A DNA stretch of 56,849 nt from Rhodocyclales bacterium (GCA_016235165.1 JACRLX010000049.1:1-56849), one strand, 5' to 3'; positions 36,487 to 46,104 are shown, counted from the first letter of the stretch. Made by a program: numbers and translations. Notes: generated by a model not told the origin, from the sequence alone.

Positions 36487-39400
36487 GCCGGCATCCGGTG
36501 TCGAGCCAATTGCATGGAACGGTCGATGATTTCGTCCATGTCCTCGGTGCTCAGGGGTATGCCCCGCTGACCGCGAATTTCGTCGTAGAGATAGTCGTCC
36601 ATCTCGTTCATCGTCCGCCGTTGCGCGTCCAGGTTGTCCCAGAAACCCACGACTTTGTTCCGTTCGACAATGGCCCAGATGCTGACCGCCGCCTCCGCCG
36701 CCGCAGCTTTTGCCTGCGCAACGTCCGCAACATGTCGGCCGAAATACGGCTCAAGGATCCCAAAGCAGGCAATCGCGTGATCCTTGCCGCGCAGGACGGT
36801 GGGTACATCATCGACCTTGCGATTGACCACAGCGTCCTTGATCGCGCTGGCCTGATTCAGATACTCCAGATCGGAAATTCGCCCGGCACGGTAGTCGTCA
36901 ATAGCCTGCTGAATCAGCTTGGAGAATTTCTCGAAGAAGGCCGGGTCTTCGTCCAGGTGCTCGGTGATCGCACGCTTGGTGGCATGCGCGATCATGTCCG
37001 CCTTGGCGGCCGTCGGTTTGCCGTGTCCCTGGTCCTCCAGCACCTGCTGAAAGGCGGCCACGTCGAAAATATTCACCGGCTCGTTGAGCTTGAGCACCTC
37101 ATTGGCCGAGATGTGGGTGTCGAGCAGTTTCTGTATCTTCGGTTCGTAGTCCCGGTAGTCGATCGATTCGGCGTAGCGCAGCTTCACTGCGGCCTTCAGA
37201 TTGGCGAAGCGCTTGAGGTCGGTCTTGTAGCCCTTGAGGCGATTCTCCGGGGTCGTGGTAATGAAAGCCTCGGATGACATGGCAATGGCCAGCGACCTGG
37301 CGTAGGCCGAGAGTCGGCCGTAGAAGCTCTCGCGAATCTTCTCGTCTGCCAGCAATTGCTCGAAAGCTTCCTCGTCCTTCCGGTTGGCCACGGTCTTGAA
37401 CACGTCCCACAACTCGGCGTGGCGTTGCGGCAGTTGGCGTACTTCGTCGTTGATGCTGGCCAGTGCTCCCGAGAGGTCATCATCTTCGAATCCTTCCAGC
37501 GCGCTGTAGGTGGTCAGCGCCTGATCCAGTTCGCCGAGGATGCCGGCATAGTCGATGATGTAACCGAATTCCTTGGGTTTTCTGCCGTCATCGTCGTCGT
37601 AAAGACGATTCACCCGCGCAATCGCCTGCAGCAGCGTGTGTTCCTTGAGGCTGCGCGCAAGGTAGAGCACCGTGTTGCGCGGCGCATCGAAGCCAGTGAG
37701 CAGTTTACTGACCACGATCAGGATTTCCGGCTCGCTGCCATGCTTGAAGCCGTTGACGATCTGCGTCTCGTAGGCCTCGGCATCGCCGTAGCGCTTCATC
37801 ATGCGCTGCCAGAAGGCCACCACGTCATCGGTGGATTCGTCGTCGTCCACGTCGTCGAAGCCTTCCCGCTCGTCGGGTGGGGAAATGACGACTTCGCTGG
37901 TCACTTCGCCGATGTCGTCGAGGAAGGCCTTGTACTTCAGCGCCGCTACCTTGGAAGGCGCTACCAACTGCGCCTTGAATCCCGTGCCCTGCCAGTTCTG
38001 GCGGAAATGCGCGCTGATGTCGAAAGCGCGCATGTAGATCACCTGGTCGGCCTTGTTGAGCATTTTCGCTCGGGCGTACTTCTTCTTGAGGTCGGCTTTC
38101 TGCGCCGGGGCCAGGCCCTGGGTGTGGCGCTCGAACCAGACATCGATCGCCGCCTTGTTCTGCTCGATCTCCACCAGCCGCCCCTCGTAGAGCAGCGGCA
38201 CGATGGCGCCGTCGGCCACCGCCTGGTTGATGGCGTAGGTGTGGATGATGCCGCCGAAGCGCATCACGTCGCTCTTTTCGCGCTTGAGCAGGGGCGTGCC
38301 GGTGAAGCCGATGTAACAGGCATTGGGGAACATCTGCCGCATGCGCGCGGCGAACATGCCCAGTTGCGTGCGCTGGGTTTCATCCACCAGCACGAATATC
38401 TCGCTGGATGGGTCCTGGAACTTGCGCGTGGATAGCGCCTTGTCGAACTTGTTGATCAGCGTCGTGACGATGTGCGCCTTGTTGTCGGCCACCAGTTCCA
38501 CCAGATGCCGCCCTGACTCGGCACGATCCGGCGTCAGGCCGCAGGCGGCGAAGGTGTTGCCGAGTTGCTTGTCGAGATCGACCCGGTCGGTGACCAACAC
38601 GATGCGCGGCGTGCGGATATCGAGGTCGAGCACCAGCGCCTTGGCCAGCATCACCATGGTCAGCGACTTGCCCGAGCCCTGGGTGTGCCAGACGATGCCG
38701 CCGGCCCGTCGCCCTTCGGCATCGCGTTCCTTGACGCGGCCAAGGATGCGTTCCACGGCGAAGAACTGCTGGTAGCGCGCAATCTTGCGCCGCCCGCCGT
38801 CGAATACCGTGAACAACAGCGCCATGCGCAGCAGGCGCTCGGGCCGGCACAGGGCATAGATGGTGCGGTCCTGCTCGGTCAGCGCCCGGCGCACCAGGTA
38901 TTCGGCATCGGGTTCGCGCACGCCGAAGCCCTCGGCCAGCAATTCGTAAAGTCCGGCCTTGGCCTCCTGCGGCAGGGGGCGGTCGAGCACCGCGCGCAAA
39001 GCCGCACCGTCTTCATCCTGCTCTTCCCGTTCTTCACGCCATACCGACCAGTACTTCGCTGCCGTGCCCACGGTGGCGTACTTGCAGTGGTTCTTGTTGC
39101 TGCCGATCACCAGTTGCGCGTAGGTAAACAGCGTTGGGATGTTCTCGTCGCGCTGGTTGCCGATCATCTGCGACACCGCCTGTTCCACCTCGATCATCGG
39201 CGATTTGCACTCGATCACCGCGAAGGGAATGCCGTTGACAAACAGCACGATGTCCGGCCGCTTTGTGCTATGACTGCGCGTGCGCTCCACCGAAAATTCG
39301 GCGGTGACGTGATAGACGTTGTTCTTTGGATTCTTCCAGTCAATGTAGTTGAGCGTAAAGCTGCGCACCGCGCCTTCCACCGATTGCTCCAGCGCCACAC

Positions 39401-39707
39401 CGAGGGTCAGCAGGTCGTAGACGGCCTCGTTGGTTTTCAGCAGGCCGTCGTACTTGACGTTCTTCAGGCGCTGGATAGCGGTTTGGAGGTTTTCCTCGCT
39501 GAAGAGATACTGGTCGCCCTTGTGCTGGATGCGGTTGATGCGCTTGAGGCTGTCGCGCAATACCTCTTCCAGCAGCACGTTGGAAAGGCGATTGCCGCGC
39601 ATCGCCAGCGCTTCGGCCGGCGTCAGATAGCGGAAGCCGAGATTGGCCAGCAGTTGCAGGGCGGGGATTTGCGAGAGATGCTTCTCGTCGAAGCGGAAGG
39701 CACTCAT
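36483..39707 (-). CDS. hsdR: type I restriction endonuclease subunit HsdR
   Basis: The 1074-residue motor/nuclease subunit has the nuclease core near 170-190 (GIPFAVIECKSP, with the ExK residues), Walker A HTQGSGKS and the DEAD-type LVDETQRTQLG. It cleaves DNA at a distance from unmodified sites after ATP-driven translocation. It overlaps hsdS and the YgjP gene by four bases each. Confidence 0.95.
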   Translation of the reverse strand: MSAFRFDEKHLSQIPALQLLANLGFRYLTPAEALAMRGNRLSNVLLEEVLRDSLKRINRIQHKGDQYLFSEENLQTAIQRLKNVKYDGLLKTNEAVYDLLTLGVALEQSVEGAVRSFTLNYIDWKNPKNNVYHVTAEFSVERTRSHSTKRPDIVLFVNGIPFAVIECKSPMIEVEQAVSQMIGNQRDENIPTLFTYAQLVIGSNKNHCKYATVGTAAKYWSVWREEREEQDEDGAALRAVLDRPLPQEAKAGLYELLAEGFGVREPDAEYLVRRALTEQDRTIYALCRPERLLRMALLFTVFDGGRRKIARYQQFFAVERILGRVKERDAEGRRAGGIVWHTQGSGKSLTMVMLAKALVLDLDIRTPRIVLVTDRVDLDKQLGNTFAACGLTPDRAESGRHLVELVADNKAHIVTTLINKFDKALSTRKFQDPSSEIFVLVDETQRTQLGMFAARMRQMFPNACYIGFTGTPLLKREKSDVMRFGGIIHTYAINQAVADGAIVPLLYEGRLVEIEQNKAAIDVWFERHTQGLAPAQKADLKKKYARAKMLNKADQVIYMRAFDISAHFRQNWQGTGFKAQLVAPSKVAALKYKAFLDDIGEVTSEVVISPPDEREGFDDVDDDESTDDVVAFWQRMMKRYGDAEAYETQIVNGFKHGSEPEILIVVSKLLTGFDAPRNTVLYLARSLKEHTLLQAIARVNRLYDDDDGRKPKEFGYIIDYAGILGELDQALTTYSALEGFEDDDLSGALASINDEVRQLPQRHAELWDVFKTVANRKDEEAFEQLLADEKIRESFYGRLSAYARSLAIAMSSEAFITTTPENRLKGYKTDLKRFANLKAAVKLRYAESIDYRDYEPKIQKLLDTHISANEVLKLNEPVNIFDVAAFQQVLEDQGHGKPTAAKADMIAHATKRAITEHLDEDPAFFEKFSKLIQQAIDDYRAGRISDLEYLNQASAIKDAVVNRKVDDVPTVLRGKDHAIACFGILEPYFGRHVADVAQAKAAAAEAAVSIWAIVERNKVVGFWDNLDAQRRTMNEMDDYLYDEIRGQRGIPLSTEDMDEIIDRSMQLARHRMPA

Positions 39708-40873
39708 GCCGACACCTCATCTTCCTCAGTCCTCATCCGCCATTGGCCGGTGAGGAGCTTTCGCATCAGGCCGCGTTTTTGCGCCTTGTAGGCACCGAGC
39801 AGGCTTTCCGTTGCTTCGATGTCCTGCTTCAGCGTCCGAAGTGCCGCCGCAACCTGACGCTGGACGTCAAGCGATGGCACTCGCAGGGGCGAGGCAAGAA
39901 AATCCGATGGATGAACTCGCCGCGCTTTGCGTTGCCCACGGGCCAATCCGACCTGCCGTGTGTAATAAATGGGGCGCGTCAGATATCCGTGCAACCAGTC
40001 GCGATCGACAACGGAATTGTCGATGTCGAAAGCCGGGAGATCGAGAGTGGATTCGTAGCCTTCGAGTTCGGCCGGGACGATGCCGAATGCGCCATTGAGA
40101 AAATCCAGCTTGCTGTAGACCAGTTGGCCCGCTTGGCGGACAAAGTATTGTGTCTGCTCGCTGCCGGTCCGTTTGTCATCCTTCGGGACAACGCCTTTGC
40201 CATAGAGCTTGATGGACAGCTTTTTTGCATGCAGCCCATTGGTGCCGGCCACCGACGACTCTTTGAGGAAGGCACCAAAGTGCGAATGCGAGCCCTCTCG
40301 ATTGGTGAATGCGTAGAGCTTCGCGGTCGCTGAAACGAGCCTCTTCACCTTCGCCGCGATCAGCCGCTCGGTTTTCTCGATGGCGGCGTCCCAGCACGCG
40401 AGCAAGCTTGCCACTGAGCTCTGCTCATCCTTACTTGGCAGAGCGACTTTCGCGCCCGTGATATCCGATTTGCGTACGTGGACAAGGTTCGTCTTGAACC
40501 CATGAGCCTTGGCTTCGATTTCCGAGGTAACTTCTGCAAGCGCGTAATGAAGCCAAGCCTTGTTGATTCCCGGTTCTGGCCGAATGCGGTAGATGTGCTG
40601 GTTGAGCACGCCCTTTGGGCCGTTCCAAATGGTGGGGCCGAATGAGACACCCTTCACCCCGGCCCACGCGAACAGAAGGTCACCAGGTTCCACGATCCAG
40701 TCTGGATTGGGCTCGCCGGCAAAATAGTTGAACAACTGCGATCCATTGAGGTTCTGAATGCGGATGATTGGAAGTCCGCTTACTTTCCAGTCTTGCGGAG
40801 TAAATCCATTTCCGCTCTCGAAATGGCACACATCTCCGATAGTGCAGAGCCCCCATGCTTTGCGGGTTTTCAT
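39704..40873 (-). CDS. hsdS: type I restriction specificity subunit HsdS
   Basis: The 389-residue protein has two target-recognition domains separated by conserved helices (SVASLLACWDAAIEKTERLIAAK and QVAAALRTLKQDIEATESLLGAYKAQKRGLMRKLLTG). It sets the DNA sequence recognised by the HsdMS methylase and HsdR. It overlaps neighbours by four bases. Confidence 0.92.
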   Translation of the reverse strand: MKTRKAWGLCTIGDVCHFESGNGFTPQDWKVSGLPIIRIQNLNGSQLFNYFAGEPNPDWIVEPGDLLFAWAGVKGVSFGPTIWNGPKGVLNQHIYRIRPEPGINKAWLHYALAEVTSEIEAKAHGFKTNLVHVRKSDITGAKVALPSKDEQSSVASLLACWDAAIEKTERLIAAKVKRLVSATAKLYAFTNREGSHSHFGAFLKESSVAGTNGLHAKKLSIKLYGKGVVPKDDKRTGSEQTQYFVRQAGQLVYSKLDFLNGAFGIVPAELEGYESTLDLPAFDIDNSVVDRDWLHGYLTRPIYYTRQVGLARGQRKARRVHPSDFLASPLRVPSLDVQRQVAAALRTLKQDIEATESLLGAYKAQKRGLMRKLLTGQWRMRTEEDEVSA

Positions 40874-41028
40874 TTCTTCTTCCCCCGCCCCTTGTCCTCC
40901 AGCTTCAGATTTCCCAGCCCCTCACGAACCTGTAAGTGTTCCTTACAAGTTGCCAAGTCGTGAGTTATCGGGAAACTCCGGATAACTGGATTCTTGATGA
41001 AATATAGCGGCAGTTCGTCCATTGTCAT
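40870..41028 (-). CDS. 52-residue coupled ORF between DinD-like gene and hsdS
   Basis: An ATG at 41028 overlaps the stop of the DinD-like gene (ATGA), and its TGA overlaps the hsdS ATG (ATGA). The product starts MTMDELPLYFIKNPVIRSFP and ends with a basic GRGKKK tail. No family is recognised. The exact fit between two genes argues for a real coupled gene or a deliberate coupling leader. Confidence 0.55.
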   Translation of the reverse strand: MTMDELPLYFIKNPVIRSFPITHDLATCKEHLQVREGLGNLKLEDKGRGKKK

Positions 41029-42017
41029 TTCTTCTTGCTTCGCAAGTCAGCGATGGCCTTTGCAGTCTTTGCCGCTACCCGTTTGCGAGTCTTGGGCTTT
41101 TCTGCCACCGACGGTGTCAGCGCATCGGTCTGCGTTTCAACAAAAAGCGTCACGCCGATTTCCGCCGAAGTCGCCTCGGATGACGCCAGATAATTCTGCC
41201 GGCTGACGACCGGCACACCGGTCCTGGCTTCCAGTTCCTTGCGCGCATTGCCGGCGACGGTGCCGCCTTCTTTCGCGGCCTGGTGGTTGTCGTCGAAGCC
41301 TTGGGCATCCTTGCGCTTGGCGATCTCGGTGGTGCCGGCTTCGCCGAGCATGGTGAAGATCAGTTCCAGGTCGGTCATGTGATCGCGCAGGTTGGCGGTT
41401 TTCGCCTGCGCCAGCCCCTTGAGCTTCTTGTGGTCGCCGGGGGTGACGCCAAAGGTGGCGCGGGCGATTTCGGCGGTGAGGATGGAGTATTCGCGGCCTT
41501 CGGCGACGCCGCGGGCTTTCCATTCGTCGGTCAGCGCGCCGCGGATGGCAATGGCGCGCATGCGCTTTTCGATCCAGTCCTTGGGGTAGCTTTTGGCTTC
41601 GTAGAGTTCGCGGGCGCGGGCGCTGGCCAGTTCCGGGTCTTCGATTTCCTTGACGCGCTCGTAGCCGACCTGCGCCAGCCAGCGCTTGAAGGGTTCGGCC
41701 TTGGGTGAGGGGATGGACTGGATGATGCGGAAGATGCCTTCGGTGTTGGCGCAGTTGGTCGCGCGAACCTTTCCATCCGGAGCAAGCAAGGGAAGGGGGG
41801 TACAAGTTGTACCCCAGTTGGCATCCAGTTGCGGATCGCGGCTGCGCATCTTCTTGATGTATTGCCGTGCATCTTGGGAATCCGTCAGGGCCGCCACGAC
41901 ATCGGTGACGGCGAACCACCATTCCTTGTTCTGCCATACGCGGCGAATGGATTTTTCCTGAAAGAGCACCACGCGGTCTTCCGCGCCCGTGGTCGGTACA
42001 GCAGCTTTCTTGCTCAT
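41025..42017 (-). CDS. BRO-N / DinD-like protein
   Basis: The 330-residue protein has a BRO-N-type domain near residues 20-115 (VVLFQEKSIRRVWQNKEWWFAVTDVVAAL) and a C-terminal part similar to DNA-damage-inducible protein D (IRGALTDEWKARGVAEGREYSILTAEI). DinD inhibits RecA filaments in E. coli; the role within a restriction operon is unclear. It has a basic Lys/Arg tail. It overlaps hsdM by four bases. Confidence 0.82.
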   Translation of the reverse strand: MSKKAAVPTTGAEDRVVLFQEKSIRRVWQNKEWWFAVTDVVAALTDSQDARQYIKKMRSRDPQLDANWGTTCTPLPLLAPDGKVRATNCANTEGIFRIIQSIPSPKAEPFKRWLAQVGYERVKEIEDPELASARARELYEAKSYPKDWIEKRMRAIAIRGALTDEWKARGVAEGREYSILTAEIARATFGVTPGDHKKLKGLAQAKTANLRDHMTDLELIFTMLGEAGTTEIAKRKDAQGFDDNHQAAKEGGTVAGNARKELEARTGVPVVSRQNYLASSEATSAEIGVTLFVETQTDALTPSVAEKPKTRKRVAAKTAKAIADLRSKKK

Positions 42018-43591
42018 ACGCCCAACTCCTTGAGGTAGCTTTTCATCTTCGCGCGCACTTCGGCCAGCTCGCCTTCGAGGCGTTCGATTTCCTTTTCCAC
42101 GGCGGCGACGTCGATTTCTTCCTCGTCCTCGAAAGTATCCACATAGCGCGGGATGTTGAGGTTGAAGTCGTTCTCAACGATCTCGGCCAGGGTGGCGACA
42201 TAGGCGTACTTATCGACGTTCTGCCGCGCATCGAAGGTGGCGACGATCTTGTCGAGGTGCGAATCGAACAGGGCATTCTGGGTCTTGGCGGCCTGGAAGT
42301 CGCGGCTGGCGTCGATGAACAGCACGTCGCGGCAGGCTTCGCGCTCGCCGCCCTTTTCCCGCGCCCGGTCGAAGACCAGCACGGCGACCGGAATCGAGGT
42401 GGTGGGAAAGAGGTTGGCCGGCAGGCCGATGACGGCATCGAGCAGGTTGTCCTCGATCAGCTTTTGCCGGATACGGCCTTCGGCGCCGCCGCGGAACAAC
42501 ACGCCGTGGGGCACCACCACGGCCACGCGACCGGCCTGGGGCAGGGCGGTTTCGACCATGTGGGAAATGAAGGCATAGTCACCCTTGGACTTGGGCGGCA
42601 CGCCGCGCCAGAAGCGGTTGAAGCGATCCGCCTCGGCATGCTCCGAGCCCCATTTGTCGAGGCTGAAAGGCGGATTGGCGACCACCACGTCGAAGCGCAT
42701 CAGGCGGTCGGCCTCGACCAGCGCCGGGCTGTTGAGGGTGTCGCCGTCTTCGATGCGCGCCGAGTCCTTGCCGTGCAGGAACATGTTCATGCGGGCCAGC
42801 GCCCAGGTGCTGTTGTTCGACTCCTGACCGAAAAGTGCGTAGTCATGGCTGCCGGCTTCTTCGATCAGCGTCGCGGCTTCGATCAGCAGTCCGGCGGAAC
42901 CGCAGGCCGGGTCGCAGATGCGGTCGCCGGGCTTGGGCTTGGCCAGACGGGCAAGCAATCGGGAGACCTGTTTTGGCGTGTAGAACTCGCCGGCTTTCTT
43001 GCCGGCATCGGAGGCGAAGCGCTCAATCAGATAGATGTAGGCATTGCCGATCAAGTCCTCGGAGACGCGGGAGGGACGCAGGTCGAGCTTCGCAAAATCT
43101 TCGAGCAGGTTTTTCAGCCGACGATTGCGGTCCTTGGTCTTGCCAATGTTGGCTTCAGAGTTGAAGTCGATGTTGCGGAACACGCGGTCGAGCTTGGCCT
43201 TGTTGGCATCCTCGATGCCATCCAGCACGATGTTGATCAACTCGCCGATGTTGGCCGCGTTGCGCCTCTCGTAGAGACTGGAGAAACTGGCCGCGAAACG
43301 GTCAATAACCGTGACGACTTTCTTGCCCTTTATCTCCGCCTCTTCCTTCAACTCGACAAATGGCAGGGTGAAACGCTCGCGGTCCAGCTTGCGCCGGATG
43401 CGCTCGTCGTCGTCGCCGTATTGCTGGCGATAGGCGTCGTAGTGGTCTTGCCACAGATCGCTGATGTACTTGAGGAACAGCATCACCAGGATGTAGTCCT
43501 TGTACTGGGCCGGATCGACGACGCCACGAAAGGTGTCGCAGGCGGCCCAGGCGGTGCTGTTGACGTCTTGCTGGGTGACTTGATCGCTCAT
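42014..43591 (-). CDS. hsdM: type I modification methylase HsdM
   Basis: The 525-residue N6-adenine methylase has the SAM motif (DPACGSAGLLIEA) and the catalytic NPPF (VVANPPFSLDKWG). The N-terminal HsdM domain and a C-terminal coiled coil (EKEIERLEGELAEVRAKM) are present. Confidence 0.95.
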   Translation of the reverse strand: MSDQVTQQDVNSTAWAACDTFRGVVDPAQYKDYILVMLFLKYISDLWQDHYDAYRQQYGDDDERIRRKLDRERFTLPFVELKEEAEIKGKKVVTVIDRFAASFSSLYERRNAANIGELINIVLDGIEDANKAKLDRVFRNIDFNSEANIGKTKDRNRRLKNLLEDFAKLDLRPSRVSEDLIGNAYIYLIERFASDAGKKAGEFYTPKQVSRLLARLAKPKPGDRICDPACGSAGLLIEAATLIEEAGSHDYALFGQESNNSTWALARMNMFLHGKDSARIEDGDTLNSPALVEADRLMRFDVVVANPPFSLDKWGSEHAEADRFNRFWRGVPPKSKGDYAFISHMVETALPQAGRVAVVVPHGVLFRGGAEGRIRQKLIEDNLLDAVIGLPANLFPTTSIPVAVLVFDRAREKGGEREACRDVLFIDASRDFQAAKTQNALFDSHLDKIVATFDARQNVDKYAYVATLAEIVENDFNLNIPRYVDTFEDEEEIDVAAVEKEIERLEGELAEVRAKMKSYLKELGV

Positions 43592-43643
43592 CTCATTTCC
43601 TCAGTATTCGATCAGCCGGGGCGACTGCCCCGGCTGCCTGGTG

Positions 43644-43946
43644 TTACCGATCGCCGCAGGGCGGCTTGTATTGCGCGCGGAGTTCCTGCTCGATCCGCAT
43701 GCGCTCGCGTTCGTTGCAGTAGTAGGCCGCATAGGCCAACCCGTTGCCACGATTGCGATTCCAGCAATCGGCGCGGTCATGATTCGATACGCGGCTGCGT
43801 ATCTGCTCCGATTCGCCTATATCGACGATCTTCCACGAATTCTCGCCGTTGCCGCCAAGGACCGCATAAACGCCCGACTGATCGCGAAGCGTGGCGGGAT
43901 CGCGGAAGGGGCCTTCAAAGTTGTACTTCCCAATTTGTATTGCCAT
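43644..43946 (-). CDS. GIY-YIG-like small protein
   Basis: The 100-residue product reads SGVYAVLGG...IVDIGESEQIRSRVSNHDRADCW...ELRAQYKPPCG, a layout like small GIY-YIG nuclease domains, with GVY in place of GIY and DIG in place of YIG, and a downstream Arg and Glu. The ATG at 43946 is preferred over 44057, which overlaps the half-HsdS gene. Catalytic ability is uncertain. It precedes hsdM by 52 bases. Confidence 0.65.
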   Translation of the reverse strand: MAIQIGKYNFEGPFRDPATLRDQSGVYAVLGGNGENSWKIVDIGESEQIRSRVSNHDRADCWNRNRGNGLAYAAYYCNERERMRIEQELRAQYKPPCGDR

Positions 43947-44037
43947 AATGTGTTGCCTTTCATGAGTGGTGACGCTGCTTGTGAAACCGGCGACAAGGGT
44001 GTTAGTAGCACCCTTGTCGCCACCCTGAACCCGGTTC

Positions 44038-44607
44038 TCACCGGGTATTCCGTGCATACCGCATCAAGACCCCATCCGCGAGACGCTTCCTTTCTTTCGC
44101 GATCTGCTCCAGCAGCCCTTGTTCGGCCATAGTCAGCTCCGATACTTGAACAATCAACTGCTGCCTGCGCCGGCTTGGCACCGGAACCTCCAGTGTCTCC
44201 ATCGCCGCCTTGCTGATCATCCGTACCGAGGTACCCTCGGCGAGGTCTGCCAACACCGCCTGGGTTGCCGGCAGGTTGATGTACCAATGCAGGTAGGCAG
44301 GTAACACCGCGACGGGCCGGATCAACAACATCGGTGCAGCAAGGATTGCAGGCCCGATATCTGCCGAAACCAGCGCCACCGTGTTCGTTCGCCCGCGCGA
44401 GCGAAATACCAGATCGCCCGGCCGAATCAGGTGGTGTACTTTGACATCCGCCAAATCCACCCGAACCGCGTCTTCCACATGCAGCAAGCTTGCATCGTCG
44501 ATGTCCTTCATCTGCACGACAGCGATGGCTCCCATTACCTCGTGCTCGAGGCGCGAACGAAACGGGTAACCCATGCGTATGTTTGCCAATTGGCCTAACT
44601 GCTTCAT
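44038..44607 (-). CDS. half-size HsdS-like specificity protein
   Basis: The 189-residue protein resembles one target-recognition domain plus one conserved helix of HsdS (LGQLANIRMGYPFRSRL at the start; VPVPSRRRQQLIVQVSELTMAEQGLLEQIAKERKRLADGVL at the end). It heads the restriction operon, with a full-size HsdS encoded downstream. It might dimerise as an alternative specificity subunit or act in another way. Confidence 0.75.
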   Translation of the reverse strand: MKQLGQLANIRMGYPFRSRLEHEVMGAIAVVQMKDIDDASLLHVEDAVRVDLADVKVHHLIRPGDLVFRSRGRTNTVALVSADIGPAILAAPMLLIRPVAVLPAYLHWYINLPATQAVLADLAEGTSVRMISKAAMETLEVPVPSRRRQQLIVQVSELTMAEQGLLEQIAKERKRLADGVLMRYARNTR

Positions 44608-44742
44608 AACTGTAGAAATCGCGTTTCTGGTGGTTTCTGAATATTAAGTCGCAGCACCGATAACGTCAACTGTTGTAACGTCTTTTCTGGTTTGTCGTGA
44701 CTTTCAGCCAAATTCCCGGGCAGCTCGTCTGCGGCCATACCC

Positions 44743-44758
44743 TGTCGCATCTGCGACA
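44743..44758 (+). promoter_or_regulatory. NifA upstream activator sequence of iscA-nifUS
   Basis: TGTCGCATCTGCGACA fits TGTCG-N6-CGACA and lies 52 bases before the -24 element, in the region divergent from the restriction operon. Confidence 0.83.
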
Positions 44759-44810
44759 AGATCGCCGTACCACCAGCGCCGACTTTCATAAATACAAGCA
44801 GTTGCGCGTA

Positions 44811-44825
44811 TGGCACGGCGCTTGC
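44811..44825 (+). promoter_or_regulatory. sigma-54 promoter of iscA-nifUS
   Basis: TGGCACGGCGCTTGC has the GG-N10-GC spacing and lies 39 bases before the iscA start. Confidence 0.88.
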
Positions 44826-44864
44826 GGAGTGAAGGCTGCCCCCCAACACTTCCAGGAGACCACG

Positions 44865-45188
44865 ATGATCACCCTGACCCCCGCCGCCGACAAAGCCATC
44901 AAGCGCTTCCTGCGCGGTGCCGAGAATCCCGTTGCCGGCCTGCGCATCTTCGTTTCCGGCGGCGGCTGCGCCGGACTCCAGTACGGCCTGCGCCTCGAAC
45001 GGGACAAGTCCGACGACGACTACGAATTCGACCTCGACGGCACCACGCTGCTGGTCGACCCGATGAGCCGGCCGATGCTCGAAGGCCTGACCGTCGATTT
45101 CGTCGACTCGCTGACCCAGACCGGCTTCAAGTTCAGCAACCCCAATGCCACGGGTGGCTGCGCCTGCGGCCAGTCGTTTTCCGCCTGA
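44865..45188 (+). CDS. iscA: nif-specific IscA-type Fe-S carrier
   Basis: The 107-residue A-type scaffold has Cys35 (GGGCAGL) and the C-terminal CxC at Cys99 and Cys101. Genes at this place are called nifIscA (orf6 in Azotobacter). It passes Fe-S clusters to nitrogenase proteins. AGGAG precedes the ATG; the frame is under the NifA promoter at 44811. Confidence 0.9.
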   Translation: MITLTPAADKAIKRFLRGAENPVAGLRIFVSGGGCAGLQYGLRLERDKSDDDYEFDLDGTTLLVDPMSRPMLEGLTVDFVDSLTQTGFKFSNPNATGGCACGQSFSA

Positions 45189-45199
45189 GGAACGCCGCC

Positions 45200-46087
45200 A
45201 TGTGGGATTACTCCGAAAAAGTCCGCGAGCATTTCTTCAATCCGAGGAATTCGGGCCCGCTGGAGAATGCCAACGGCGTCGGCGACGTCGGCTCGATCAA
45301 GTGCGGCGATGCGCTGCGCCTGATGCTGAAGGTGAATCCCGAGTCCGAGATCATCGAGGATGCGCACTTCCAGACCTTCGGCTGCGGTTCGGCCATCGCT
45401 TCGAGCTCGGCGCTGACCGAGATCATCAAGGGCAAGACGCTGGACGAAGCGCTCAAGGTCAGCAACCAGGACATCGCCGACTATCTTGACGGCCTTCCGC
45501 CCGAGAAGATGCACTGCTCGGTAATGGGCCGCGAGGCGCTGCAGGCCGCCGTGGCCAACTATCGCGGCGAGGAGTGGAAGGACGACCACGAGGAAGGCGA
45601 CCTGGTCTGCAAGTGCTTCGCCATCGATGCCGTGATGATCGAAGAGACCATCCGCGGCAACGGCCTCAAGACCATGGAGGACGTCACCAACTACACCAAG
45701 GCCGGTGGCGGCTGCTCGGCCTGCCACGAAAAAATCGAGGACATCCTGATCGCGGTGAACGGTCGCCTGTATTCGAATGAGCCCAAGGTGAAGAAGGCGC
45801 CCAGGGAATCGCCGCTCAGTTCCCCAATGCGGCCGCAACTCACCAACTACCAGCGCATCCGCAAGATCGAGGACACGCTGGAAGCCATCCGCCCCATGCT
45901 GCAGCGCGACCACGGCGACGTGACCCTGGTCGAGGTCGACGGCAAGAAGATCTACGTCGCGCTCTCCGGCGCCTGCCAGGGCTGCGCGATGGAGGCGGCG
46001 ACGCTGGGCGGCATCCAGCACAAGCTGGTCGAAGCCCTGGGTGAGCTGGTTCAGGTGCTGCCGGTCGTCGCCCTGGCCAACGCCTGA
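45200..46087 (+). CDS. nifU: Fe-S cluster scaffold NifU
   Basis: The 295-residue three-domain NifU has an IscU-like N-terminus (Cys35, Cys62, Cys106), a central 2Fe-2S domain (Cys137, Cys139, Cys172, Cys175) and a C-terminal Nfu domain (Cys259, Cys262). It receives sulfur from NifS and builds clusters for NifH and NifB. Confidence 0.97.
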   Translation: MWDYSEKVREHFFNPRNSGPLENANGVGDVGSIKCGDALRLMLKVNPESEIIEDAHFQTFGCGSAIASSSALTEIIKGKTLDEALKVSNQDIADYLDGLPPEKMHCSVMGREALQAAVANYRGEEWKDDHEEGDLVCKCFAIDAVMIEETIRGNGLKTMEDVTNYTKAGGGCSACHEKIEDILIAVNGRLYSNEPKVKKAPRESPLSSPMRPQLTNYQRIRKIEDTLEAIRPMLQRDHGDVTLVEVDGKKIYVALSGACQGCAMEAATLGGIQHKLVEALGELVQVLPVVALANA

Positions 46088-46104
46088 ATCGCGGAGACCC
46101 GACC

